In this document: piece after piece, positions 15,960-23,744 of the stretch | Layout: each line of letters opens with the position of its first letter | Numbering within the stretch: the first letter of the stretch is position 1 | Assembly: GCF_963691685.1 (NCBI RefSeq) | Contig: NZ_OY829290.1 | Location: forward strand, 2,852,001-2,916,000 | Origin: Thalassovita sp. | GTDB lineage: Bacteria > Pseudomonadota > Alphaproteobacteria > Rhodobacterales > Rhodobacteraceae | Reading direction: 5' to 3' | DNA length: 64,000 nucleotides | The notes under the pieces: model-generated | What the model saw: the letters and a program-made list of their open reading frames with translations, nothing else | Database searches by the model: none | Told to the model about the DNA's origin: nothing | Position numbers and translations under genes: made by a program

Positions 15960-16617
15960 CAGGAACCTCGTAGAAGTCTTTGGTGTAAATACGTTTTGCC
16001 CCTTCAGGCGGCAGCGCCTTTTGCAAGGCAGGCCGTGCCATCAGCCGGTCACGATAGGCCGCCACATGGGGCAGTTTTTCCAGCGACACAAACCGCGGCG
16101 CCAGCCAGACACCGTAGCCCACCGCACAATCCGCCGCCGAGAAGCCTGAGGTCAGCAGATACGCCCGCCCGTCCCGCAGCTGCGCCTCAAGCCGGGTCAG
16201 CACCTTGGCCAACCGTTTGGTCTCAAGCCCGATTTGGGTGGGTGAGCGCATCCAGTCCTCATAAAGGACGATATGGCCCTGCGTCAGGTTCGCCAGATGC
16301 TGGCCGATGGTTTCGGCGTAATGCAGCAGTTCCAGATATTCCATCCGCTCCGGATGATCCGGCCCGCGATGCAGACCGGCGGCGGGCAGCTGTTCGGCCA
16401 GATATTCAGCGATCGCGCCACTTTCCAGCATCACCCGGCCATCAACCTCTACCGAGGGCACCCGGCCTGCGGGGTGCATGGTCAGGTAGTCCTCAGACCG
16501 CAGCGATTTATTGAAGAAGTCATAGACCCGCAGCGTGTAGTCGGCGCCCAACTCCTCCAGCAGCCAGAGGATCCGCATCGAACGGGCCTCATGCGCGTGG
16601 TGTAGCGTGATCTGCAT
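15952..16617 (-). CDS. Glutathione S-transferase family protein (second of a pair)
   Basis: A 221-residue cytosolic GST-fold protein. The N-terminal thioredoxin-like domain (about 1-80) has the glutathione-site pattern GRVPSVEVDGRVMLESGAI (cis-Pro then E-S), and the C-terminal part is all-helical. It is related along its whole length to the GST just upstream, and both end in a similar F-Y-T-x-DFYE-x-P tail. It lies 3 bases after that gene and overlaps liuE. Its role in a leucine operon is unknown; detoxification or thioester handling is speculation. Confidence 0.9.
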   Translation of the reverse strand: MQITLHHAHEARSMRILWLLEELGADYTLRVYDFFNKSLRSEDYLTMHPAGRVPSVEVDGRVMLESGAIAEYLAEQLPAAGLHRGPDHPERMEYLELLHYAETIGQHLANLTQGHIVLYEDWMRSPTQIGLETKRLAKVLTRLEAQLRDGRAYLLTSGFSAADCAVGYGVWLAPRFVSLEKLPHVAAYRDRLMARPALQKALPPEGAKRIYTKDFYEVPDV

Positions 16618-16620
16618 GGC

Positions 16621-17286
16621 TTATCCCTCTGGCAGTTCGTAGAAGTCCTGCGTGTAGAACTGTTGTGGCCCCTCAGCAGCCTGCGCCGCGCTGTAAGCCG
16701 GACGCGCCTCCAACCGGGCCTGATAGGCCGTCAGATGTGGAAAGCCTTCAAAGCGCACGTAGCGCCGGGCCGAGGTGAGGGTGAACCCCATCATCACATC
16801 CGCTGCCGAAAACCCGCTGCGCAGCAGGTAATCCCTCCCATCGCTCAGCGCCTTTTCCACGCCCTTGAGCGCTATCGCCAACCGTTTGGTTTCAATCCCC
16901 ATCACGGTCAGCGACCGCATTTCGGGCTTCGGCAGGAACAGGTGCTGCATGTTGAGGTTCTGAATGCCACCGCCCAGCGTTTCGGCGTAATGCAGCCATT
17001 GCAGCCAATCAGCGCGTTCGTCTGCATGCACCGGCGGCATCAGGTCATGGCCTTTGCGCGTTTCGCAGAGGTATTGCACCGTCGCGCCGCTTTCGATCAG
17101 CACCCGGCCATCAATTTCCAAGGCTGGCACCCGGCGCGCGGGGGAGATCGCTTTGAACCCCTCCTGCTGCAGGGATCCGTCCATGATCTGATAGGGCACC
17201 ACCTCAACAGGTTCGCCCAGCTCATGCAGCAGCCAGAGCACCCGGAAGGACCGGCTGCCCGCGATAGAATGCAGTGTCGCGCTCAT
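16621..17286 (-). CDS. Glutathione S-transferase family protein (first of a pair)
   Basis: A 221-residue GST-fold protein with N-terminal SRSFRVLWLLHELGE and the glutathione-binding region RRVPALEIDGRVLIESGA (about 50-67). It is a paralogue of the next gene. Its ATG overlaps the liuD stop (ATGA), so it belongs to the liu transcript. The family is broad, and the substrate cannot be read from the sequence. Confidence 0.9.
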   Translation of the reverse strand: MSATLHSIAGSRSFRVLWLLHELGEPVEVVPYQIMDGSLQQEGFKAISPARRVPALEIDGRVLIESGATVQYLCETRKGHDLMPPVHADERADWLQWLHYAETLGGGIQNLNMQHLFLPKPEMRSLTVMGIETKRLAIALKGVEKALSDGRDYLLRSGFSAADVMMGFTLTSARRYVRFEGFPHLTAYQARLEARPAYSAAQAAEGPQQFYTQDFYELPEG

Positions 17287-19217
17287 GCCTCTTCCAGACG
17301 GATCAGTGCCGCGCCTGCCTCCACCTGATCGCCATCGGCGGCCAAAACCTCAGCCACAACGCCATCGCGGGCGGCCAGCAGCGAATGCTCCATCTTCATT
17401 GCCTCAAGGATCGCCAGACGGTCGCCTTCCTTCACCTCCTGGCCTGCCGTGGCAAAGACCGCCTTAACCAGACCGGGCATCGGCGCCTCAACCACATTGC
17501 CGTCGCCGCCAGCGCCGCTGGCCTGATCCAGCAGATCCACCACTTCGAAGTTCAGACCGTAATCTGCAAAGACGGTGATGGTATCGCCATGCTGCACCAC
17601 GGTGGGCAGGCGGGTGCCGCCGACATCCCAGTGACCGGCCATACGGTTGCAGATCACCTGTTCGCCATCAACCTCCCAGATCTGGCGATCCGGGCTTTCG
17701 ACCTCAACGGTGGCCACGAAACTGTCATCACGCCATTGAAGCGTGATCGAGCGGTGCAGCGGCGCCCAAAGGCTGAAACCGCTGTCCCAGACCGTGTCAA
17801 TCAGGCCCATCGCCTGCATGGCAGCGGCCACCTTATGTTCTGCGCTTGCCTCTGGATCGACAACCAGCGTGTCAATCTCACGGGCAATCAACCCGGTGTC
17901 CACATCCCCGGAGGCAAAGCCCTGATCCGCGGCCAAGGCCCCAAGAAAGGCAAGGTTGGTCACAGTGCCGCCGACCTGGGTCTGCGCCAAGGCTTCGGAC
18001 AGACGTGCCAGTGCCACCGCACGGGTGGGACCATGCACAATCACCTTGGATATCATCGGATCATACCAGGGGCTGATCACATCCCCTGCCCGCACACCGC
18101 TGTCTGCACGCGCCCCGGCCGGAAACTCCAGATGGGTCAGTGTGCCGGTCGCCGGCAGGAAGCCCTTTGGCACATCCTCGGCGTAAAGGCGGGCCTCAAA
18201 GGCATGGCCTATCAACGGAATATCGTCTTGGGTCGAGGTCAACGCCTCACCCGAAGCAACGCGCAGCTGCCATTCCACCAGATCTACACCGGTGACCAAT
18301 TCGGTCACGGGGTGTTCCACCTGCAGGCGGGTGTTCATTTCCATGAACCAGAACCCATCCGGGCGCAGCCCGTTGGATCCGTCCACGATGAACTCCACCG
18401 TGCCCGCACCTTTATAGCCGATCGCCTCCGCCGCGCGCACGGCGGCATCGCCCATCGCTTTGCGCATCTCAGCGGTCATGCCGGGGGCTGGGGCCTCTTC
18501 GATCACCTTCTGGTGGCGACGTTGCAGCGAACAGTCACGTTCATAGAGGTGCACCGCACGGGTGCCATCGCCAAAGACCTGCACCTCAATATGGCGTGGT
18601 TTCTGGATGTATTTCTCAATCAAGCAGTCGGGATTGCCAAAGGCGGTCTGCGCCTCGCCCTGGGCTGAGGCGAGCGCGTCGGCAAACTCGGCAGGGGCTT
18701 CGACCAGACGCATGCCTTTACCGCCGCCACCAGCGACGGCTTTGATAAGCACCGGATAGCCAATGTCATCTGCCTGCTGGGCCAGAAAGGCGGCATCCTG
18801 ATTGGCGCCGTGATAGCCCGGAACCACCGGCACGCCGGCCTCTTCCATCAGCGCCTTGGCGGCGTCCTTTAGACCCATCGCGCGGATCGCTTTGGCCGAG
18901 GGACCGATGAAGGTCAGCCCCGCCGCCTCCACCGCATCGACAAATTCGGGATTTTCGCTGAGGAAACCATAGCCCGGATGAATGCCCTGCGCGCCGGCGC
19001 TTTTGGCAACTGCAATGATTTCATCGCCCAACAGATAGCTGTCAGCCGGCGCAGGCCCGATGCCGATATGCCAAGCCTCATCCGCCATGGCAACATGTTT
19101 GGCATCACAATCCGCGTCAGAATAAACCGCCACGGTTTTCACCCCCAAGGAGCGGGCGGTTTCCATCACACGGCAGGCAATCTCACCACGGTTGGCGATT
19201 AAAATTTTGTCAAACAT
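17283..19217 (-). CDS. liuD: Methylcrotonyl-CoA carboxylase, biotin-containing alpha subunit
   Basis: A 644-residue biotin carboxylase with carrier domain. The N-terminal ATP-grasp biotin carboxylase starts FDKILIANRGEIACRV; GGGGKGM is the ATP-binding loop, and MEMNTRLQVEHPVTE is the conserved active-site stretch. The C-terminal biotinyl domain contains EAMKMEH with the biotinylated lysine at K608. The start at 19217 was chosen over 19226 because AGAGG then stands 9 bases upstream. It works with LiuB to carboxylate 3-methylcrotonyl-CoA. Confidence 0.96.
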   Translation of the reverse strand: MFDKILIANRGEIACRVMETARSLGVKTVAVYSDADCDAKHVAMADEAWHIGIGPAPADSYLLGDEIIAVAKSAGAQGIHPGYGFLSENPEFVDAVEAAGLTFIGPSAKAIRAMGLKDAAKALMEEAGVPVVPGYHGANQDAAFLAQQADDIGYPVLIKAVAGGGGKGMRLVEAPAEFADALASAQGEAQTAFGNPDCLIEKYIQKPRHIEVQVFGDGTRAVHLYERDCSLQRRHQKVIEEAPAPGMTAEMRKAMGDAAVRAAEAIGYKGAGTVEFIVDGSNGLRPDGFWFMEMNTRLQVEHPVTELVTGVDLVEWQLRVASGEALTSTQDDIPLIGHAFEARLYAEDVPKGFLPATGTLTHLEFPAGARADSGVRAGDVISPWYDPMISKVIVHGPTRAVALARLSEALAQTQVGGTVTNLAFLGALAADQGFASGDVDTGLIAREIDTLVVDPEASAEHKVAAAMQAMGLIDTVWDSGFSLWAPLHRSITLQWRDDSFVATVEVESPDRQIWEVDGEQVICNRMAGHWDVGGTRLPTVVQHGDTITVFADYGLNFEVVDLLDQASGAGGDGNVVEAPMPGLVKAVFATAGQEVKEGDRLAILEAMKMEHSLLAARDGVVAEVLAADGDQVEAGAALIRLEEA

Positions 19218-19321
19218 CAGATCCATCCTCTTTCAGGTTGGCGAATTTTGGTGGGACGCGCCGGGGGCCAGCCCCGCTGCCATTGTCTCTCGGTCCAATG
19301 GTGCTTAAAGGGCGGTCCCCG

Positions 19322-19344
19322 GAGTATTTTTGGAACATTGAAAG
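19322..19344 (+). repeat. Copy 1 of a 23-nt intergenic motif
   Basis: The 150-base gap between liuB and liuD contains GAGTATTTTTGG followed by AACATTGAAAG. Near-identical 23-base strings occur at 25018-25040 and, degenerate, at 59213-59235, both on the opposite strand. The flanks are GC-rich (CCCCG before, CCCCGAG after). No coding potential is visible. Confidence 0.6.
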
Positions 19345-19367
19345 CCCCGAGATTTGCATCCGGTGCC

Positions 19368-20972
19368 TCACATCCTAAAGACGCCGAAGGTGGTGTCTTC
19401 AATCGGGGCGTTGAGGGAGGCCGAGAGCGACAGCGCAAGAACTTCACGGGTTTTGCGCGGGTCGATCACGCCGTCATCCCACAGGCGCGCCGAGGCGTAG
19501 AGCGGGTGGCTTTGTTCTTCGAACATGTCGATGGTGGGCTGTTTGAAGGCGGCCTCTTCCTCGGCCGACCAATTGCCGCCCTGCCGTTCGATGCCGTCGC
19601 GTTTCACCGTCGCCAGCACGCCCGCCGCCTGTTCGCCGCCCATCACCGAGATGCGTGAGTTTGGCCAGGTCCACAGGAACCGCGGGGAATAGGCGCGGCC
19701 GGCCATGCCGTAGTTGCCTGCCCCGAACGAGCCGCCCACCAGCATGGTGATTTTCGGCACTTTGGTGGAGGCCACAGCGGTCACCATCTTGGCGCCGTGG
19801 CGGGCGATGCCTTCGTTTTCGTATTTGCGTCCCACCATGAAGCCGGTGATGTTCTGCAGGAAGACCAGCGGGATTTTGCGCTGGCTGCAAAGCTCGACAA
19901 AATGCGCGCCTTTTTGTGCCGCCTCAGAAAACAGCACGCCGTTGTTGGCGATGATGCCGACCGGGCAGCCTTTGACATGGGCAAAGCCGGTGACCAGCGT
20001 TTCACCGAAGCGCGGTTTGAACTCATCAAAGCGCGAGCCATCAACGGTGCGGGCAATCACCTCACGGATGTCATAGGGCGTGCGCAGATCGCCGGGCACC
20101 ACGCCAAAGATCTCATCGGGATCATAGGCGGGTTCTTCAGGCGTGGCCCACTCCACCGTCACGGGGCGGCGGCGATTGAGATGGCTGACAGAGCGCCGCG
20201 CCAGTGCAAGGGCGTGGGCGTCATCCTCGGCCAGATAGTCGGCCACGCCGGAGAGGCGGGTGTGCACATCACCGCCGCCCAGATCCTCGGCACTCACAAC
20301 CTCACCAGTTGCGGCCTTCACCAAGGGCGGACCAGCCAGGAAGATGGTGCCCTGTTCTTTAACGATGATGGTGACATCCGACATCGCCGGCACATAGGCG
20401 CCGCCAGCCGTGCAGGAGCCCATGACAACCGCGATCTGCGGGATGCCTTTGGCCGACATATTGGCCTGATTGTAGAAGATCCGGCCAAAGTGGTCGCGGT
20501 CCGGGAACACCTCATCCTGCTGCGGCAGGTTGGCGCCGCCAGAGTCGACCAGATAGATACAAGGCAGATTGTTCTGCTCGGCGATTTCCTGGGCGCGCAG
20601 GTGTTTTTTCACCGACATCGGGAAATAGGTGCCGCCTTTGACGGTGGCGTCGTTGCAGACGATCATGCAGTCCACACCGCAAACCCGGCCAATACCGGCG
20701 ATCACACCCGCCGAGGGCGCGGCATTGTCATACATGTTGAAGGCTGCCGTTGCGCCGATCTCCAGGAAAGGCGAGCCGGGATCGAGCAGGTTCGCCACCC
20801 GGCGACGCGGCAGCATCTTGCCACGGCTTTCATGACGGGCGCGGGAGCGTTCGCCGCCGCCCAGACGCGCGGCCTCGGCCGCTTCGTCAATGACCTTCAG
20901 CGCCTCTTGGTGGGCCTTCACATTGGCTTTGAAGCCTTCGGAGGAGGGCAAAGCGTTGGATTTCAGTTTCAT
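19368..20972 (-). CDS. liuB: Methylcrotonyl-CoA carboxylase, carboxyltransferase beta subunit
   Basis: A 534-residue carboxyltransferase of the acyl-CoA carboxylase family, the partner of LiuD. Conserved segments include GGTYFPMSVKKHLRAQEIAEQ, LVDSGGANLPQQ (acyl-CoA oxyanion site) and the C-terminal FGAGNYGMAGRAYSPRF glycine-rich site. The ATG at 20972 has AGGAG 7 bases upstream, which overlaps the stop of the preceding six-cysteine gene. The first 26 codons are duplicated 700 bases upstream (see 21612-21689). Confidence 0.97.
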   Translation of the reverse strand: MKLKSNALPSSEGFKANVKAHQEALKVIDEAAEAARLGGGERSRARHESRGKMLPRRRVANLLDPGSPFLEIGATAAFNMYDNAAPSAGVIAGIGRVCGVDCMIVCNDATVKGGTYFPMSVKKHLRAQEIAEQNNLPCIYLVDSGGANLPQQDEVFPDRDHFGRIFYNQANMSAKGIPQIAVVMGSCTAGGAYVPAMSDVTIIVKEQGTIFLAGPPLVKAATGEVVSAEDLGGGDVHTRLSGVADYLAEDDAHALALARRSVSHLNRRRPVTVEWATPEEPAYDPDEIFGVVPGDLRTPYDIREVIARTVDGSRFDEFKPRFGETLVTGFAHVKGCPVGIIANNGVLFSEAAQKGAHFVELCSQRKIPLVFLQNITGFMVGRKYENEGIARHGAKMVTAVASTKVPKITMLVGGSFGAGNYGMAGRAYSPRFLWTWPNSRISVMGGEQAAGVLATVKRDGIERQGGNWSAEEEAAFKQPTIDMFEEQSHPLYASARLWDDGVIDPRKTREVLALSLSASLNAPIEDTTFGVFRM

Positions 20973-20981
20973 TGCGGACTC

Positions 20982-21434
20982 CTATTGGGTGTCGGGGCTG
21001 CGCCCATTGTCTGCATGGAAAACAACCCGAGATTTCTGCCAGGTTGAGTGCGCCTGCGTGTAGCGGCACAGGGACGTTTGGGATACGTTGGGAACCTTTT
21101 GTTGCGCACAAAGCTCCGCCGGTGTGGGCAGTTCCATCAACTGGAAAGAAACCTTCGGATCTGGCACGGATCCCAGCGCATCTGTTTCTTTTTCCAGCCA
21201 ATCGCTGACGCGATCCAAACAGGACTCAGTTTGTCTCTGCGCATGGGCGAGGTCACAGAGCCGCTGCGCGGTTGAGACGCAAAGCGTGTCCATGGGCACG
21301 TGGTATGGGCCGGGCGTCACACGCGAAGTGCAATTGGTGAGATAGCCTTCAACGTCAAACCGTCCGCTATCTGCGTGAGCTTTGGAGGCCGACCCTGCCA
21401 CACCGGCAACGAACAGCATAGCTGAAAATCCCAT
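20982..21434 (-). CDS. Six-cysteine exported protein B, paralogue of the gene at 21686-22177
   Basis: A 150-residue protein from ATG 21434 with a signal-peptide-like start (MGFSAMLFVAGVAGSASKAHA). The mature part has six cysteines whose spacing matches protein A: C-x7-C-x11-C in the middle, and LC...SLC at the end. It ends 9 bases before liuB. No good ribosome site precedes 21434. The frame is open upstream into the truncated liuB copy, so a 235-residue chimera starting at 21689 is an alternative product. The family is not recognised. Confidence 0.65.
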   Translation of the reverse strand: MGFSAMLFVAGVAGSASKAHADSGRFDVEGYLTNCTSRVTPGPYHVPMDTLCVSTAQRLCDLAHAQRQTESCLDRVSDWLEKETDALGSVPDPKVSFQLMELPTPAELCAQQKVPNVSQTSLCRYTQAHSTWQKSRVVFHADNGRSPDTQ

Positions 21435-21435
21435 A

Positions 21436-21478
21436 GCCCGGCAAAGCCGGGCCGCGCCCGACCCTCCCCATGGGAGGG
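21436..21478. other. Two adjacent perfect hairpins upstream of the six-cysteine gene B
   Basis: Two back-to-back inverted repeats with 7-bp stems and 3-base loops: GCCCGGC-AAA-GCCGGGC (21436-21452) and CCCTCCC-CAT-GGGAGGG (21462-21478). They immediately precede the ATG at 21434. The second has no T-run and neither looks like a standard terminator. They may be remnants of an extragenic palindromic element tied to the rearrangement here. Confidence 0.55.
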
Positions 21479-21611
21479 CGCATTGCAGCCTATTGATGAT
21501 CTCACCCAGTGGTGCGCGCGTTGGTGTGCAGTGATCCTTCGAAGACAGGAAATGCCCTCCCAGGATCGAGCGCCGCCCTATGTTTCGCGCCGCCCTACGA
21601 CCCACCATGCC

Positions 21612-21689
21612 CCTCAGCGTCTCTTCATGCGCTTCCACATTGGCTTTGAAACCTTCGAAGGAGGGCAAAGCTTGGGAATTCAGCTTCAT
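21612..21689 (-). pseudogene. Truncated duplicate of the liuB 5' end
   Basis: From ATG 21689 the sequence encodes MKLNSQALPSFEGFKAN then VEAHEETLRG, against MKLKSNALPSSEGFKAN then VKAHQEALKV of LiuB: about 19 of 26 residues are identical and the DNA is closely matched. It keeps a strong GGAGG ribosome site 7 bases upstream, and its ATG overlaps the stop of gene A (ATGA). The homology stops after about 26 codons and the frame runs on into unrelated sequence. It is a relic of a tandem duplication that still has translation-initiation signals. Confidence 0.85.
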
Positions 21690-22177
21690 TTTGAGTCCTC
21701 CAGGGATTGACGCTGCAGTGAGCGCCATTCTGTCCAATCGCTTGCGGTTTGGAGCCAGGTGCACCAGGTAACGGGGGGAAAGTTTTCAATTGGAACGTGG
21801 TCGCATAAGGGGGCATCACCAGACATCAAGCGAGCGTAGGTTCGTGCGTAAATCTTGGAACGCACGCCGTCTGCCAAAAGCCGTTCGGGAACAGTGTCAC
21901 GCAACGCGATGTTGGCTTTCTCAACGTGTTGGGTGATCGCATCCACGCAAGAAACCTGCGCCTCAATGGGCCGCCCGATAGCGCAATAGTCCGTCGCTCG
22001 TTCGATGCACTTGATGTCCATAGTCATCGAAAATCCTTGCACCGATTGGGTTTGAGCCGCGCACCCGTCAAACGTCTGTATTGCATCAATTATCGACGCC
22101 TCCCCCTCAGAAAATGCAGGAGACGCGAACAGGGAAAAAGTGAGCAGTGCTGCTGAGAGCGTTTGCGTGGTTTTCAT
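21686..22177 (-). CDS. Six-cysteine exported protein A
   Basis: A 163-residue protein with a signal peptide (MKTTQTLSAALLTFSLF then ASPAFS) and six mature cysteines: FDGC, MDIKC, TDYC, QVSC, PLC and TWC. The middle spacing C-x7-C-x11-C and the following (E)K-x3-AL pattern match protein B, so they are paralogues. Its ATG overlaps the acyl-CoA synthetase stop (ATGA), and its stop overlaps the ATG of the truncated liuB copy. It is probably periplasmic and disulfide-bonded. No known family was recognised. Confidence 0.82.
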   Translation of the reverse strand: MKTTQTLSAALLTFSLFASPAFSEGEASIIDAIQTFDGCAAQTQSVQGFSMTMDIKCIERATDYCAIGRPIEAQVSCVDAITQHVEKANIALRDTVPERLLADGVRSKIYARTYARLMSGDAPLCDHVPIENFPPVTWCTWLQTASDWTEWRSLQRQSLEDSK

Positions 22178-23742
22178 CGCAACTCCTCCGCCGCGCGCGC
22201 TTTCAGCGCTTTGCGGATCACCTTGCCGGTGACGGTCATCGGCAATTCGTCGAGAAAGCCAATCTCACGCGGATAGGCGTGTTTGGCGATGCGGGCTTTG
22301 GCAAAATCCTGCAGCTCACGCGCCAGGGTATCGGAGGCCTCATAGCCGGGTTTCAACACCACATAGGCCTTCACAATTTCGGTACGCAGATCATCGGGTT
22401 TGCCAACCACGCCCACCGTCGCAACGGCAGGGTGTTTCAGCAAGCCATCCTCAATCTCGCTTGGCCCGATGCGGTAGCCGGCGGAGGTGATCACATCATC
22501 CTCACGGCCCACAAAACGCAGGAAGTCACCGTCCCAGATGCCGCGATCGCCGGTGATCAGCCAATCGCCATGGAATTTCGCCGCCGTCTCCTCGGGACGG
22601 TTCCAGTATTCCAGCATCATCGAGGCCGCGCCGCGTTTGATCGCCACATCGCCCTCGCCCATTGTCAGCTGGCCCTTGCCATCCAGAACCCCGATCTCAA
22701 ACCCCGGCGCAGGTTTGCCGATGCAGCCAGGGCGCGCCTCAAACAGGCTGGAGGCAGAGGAGGCCGCCATGTTGCATTCGGTCTGACCGTAGAATTCGTT
22801 GATCGCCACGCCAAAGGCCGCCCGGCCCCAGTCCAGCATTTCCGCGCCCAGCGGCTCGCCACCGCTGGCAACGGTGCGCAGGCCTGCAATCACCGCGCCT
22901 TCGGCTTTCAGCATGCGCAGCGCTGTGGGCGGGAAAAAGATATTGCGCACGCCGCCTTCGGCGATGATGCGCTGGCATTCGTCCGGGGTGAATTTGGCCA
23001 TACGGGCCGCCGCCACCGGCACGCCCAGCGCCAGCCCCGGCATCAGCACGTCAAACAGCCCACCGATCCAGGCCCAGTCCGCCGGCGTCCAGAGGCAATC
23101 GCCCTCTTGGCCCAGAAAATCATGGCTCATCTCAACGCCGGGCAGATGCCCCATCAGCACGCGGTGGCCATGCAACGCGCCCTTCGGGGCACCGGTGGTG
23201 CCCGAGGTGTAGATCAAAACGGCGGGATCTTCGGGCCCGGTGTCAACGGTCTGAAACGGCTCGGTCGCAAAGGCCTCAGCTTCTGGCACCAGCTGCTGGC
23301 GGCCTGCGCCTTTCAGCCATTCGCTTAAGCCCTCGGTGCCCTCTTCATCCGCAATGACCAGCGCCACACCGGCATCTTCCAGCCGGGTGATCAGCGCCTC
23401 CACCCCAAAGAGTTTGAACAGCGGGATGGAGATCGCACCGATCTTCCAGCAGGCGATATGCGCCGCGGCGGTCCAGGCCGATTGGGTGCGCAGAATGCCC
23501 ACCCGATCACCGCGGGCCACCCCACGCGCCACCAGCGCATGGGCCAACCCATCCGCCATCTGTCGCAGGCGGCCATAGCTGATATGTTCGGCCGCCCCGT
23601 TGGAGACATCGCGGATCGCCACCCGGTCCGGGGCCCGCGCCGCCCAGTCATCACAGACCTGCACCGCCATGTTCAGCGCTGCCGGGATTTCCCACTGGAA
23701 ATCCCGGATCAACGCGCCGTAGCTGTCCGCCGCCGTCAACAT
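22174..23742 (-). CDS. Acyl-CoA synthetase (AMP-forming) of the liu operon
   Basis: A 522-residue ANL-superfamily adenylate-forming enzyme. It carries the P-loop-like motif YTSGTTGAPKGALHGH (about 177-192), the A5-type segment INEFYGQTECN, TGDRG, the hinge region GREDDVITSAGYRIGP, and the C-terminal catalytic lysine in TVTGKVIRK. It is expected to activate a short- or branched-chain acid such as isovalerate. It lies 2 bases after liuA, and acetyl-CoA synthetase-like genes commonly sit in liu clusters. The exact acid is inferred from context. Confidence 0.9.
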   Translation of the reverse strand: MLTAADSYGALIRDFQWEIPAALNMAVQVCDDWAARAPDRVAIRDVSNGAAEHISYGRLRQMADGLAHALVARGVARGDRVGILRTQSAWTAAAHIACWKIGAISIPLFKLFGVEALITRLEDAGVALVIADEEGTEGLSEWLKGAGRQQLVPEAEAFATEPFQTVDTGPEDPAVLIYTSGTTGAPKGALHGHRVLMGHLPGVEMSHDFLGQEGDCLWTPADWAWIGGLFDVLMPGLALGVPVAAARMAKFTPDECQRIIAEGGVRNIFFPPTALRMLKAEGAVIAGLRTVASGGEPLGAEMLDWGRAAFGVAINEFYGQTECNMAASSASSLFEARPGCIGKPAPGFEIGVLDGKGQLTMGEGDVAIKRGAASMMLEYWNRPEETAAKFHGDWLITGDRGIWDGDFLRFVGREDDVITSAGYRIGPSEIEDGLLKHPAVATVGVVGKPDDLRTEIVKAYVVLKPGYEASDTLARELQDFAKARIAKHAYPREIGFLDELPMTVTGKVIRKALKARAAEELR

Positions 23743-23744
23743 GA

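Noticed and set aside
17274..18668. A 464-codon plus-strand frame opposite liuD
   Set aside because: It is a shadow of liuD, with no ribosome site and no recognisable protein features.
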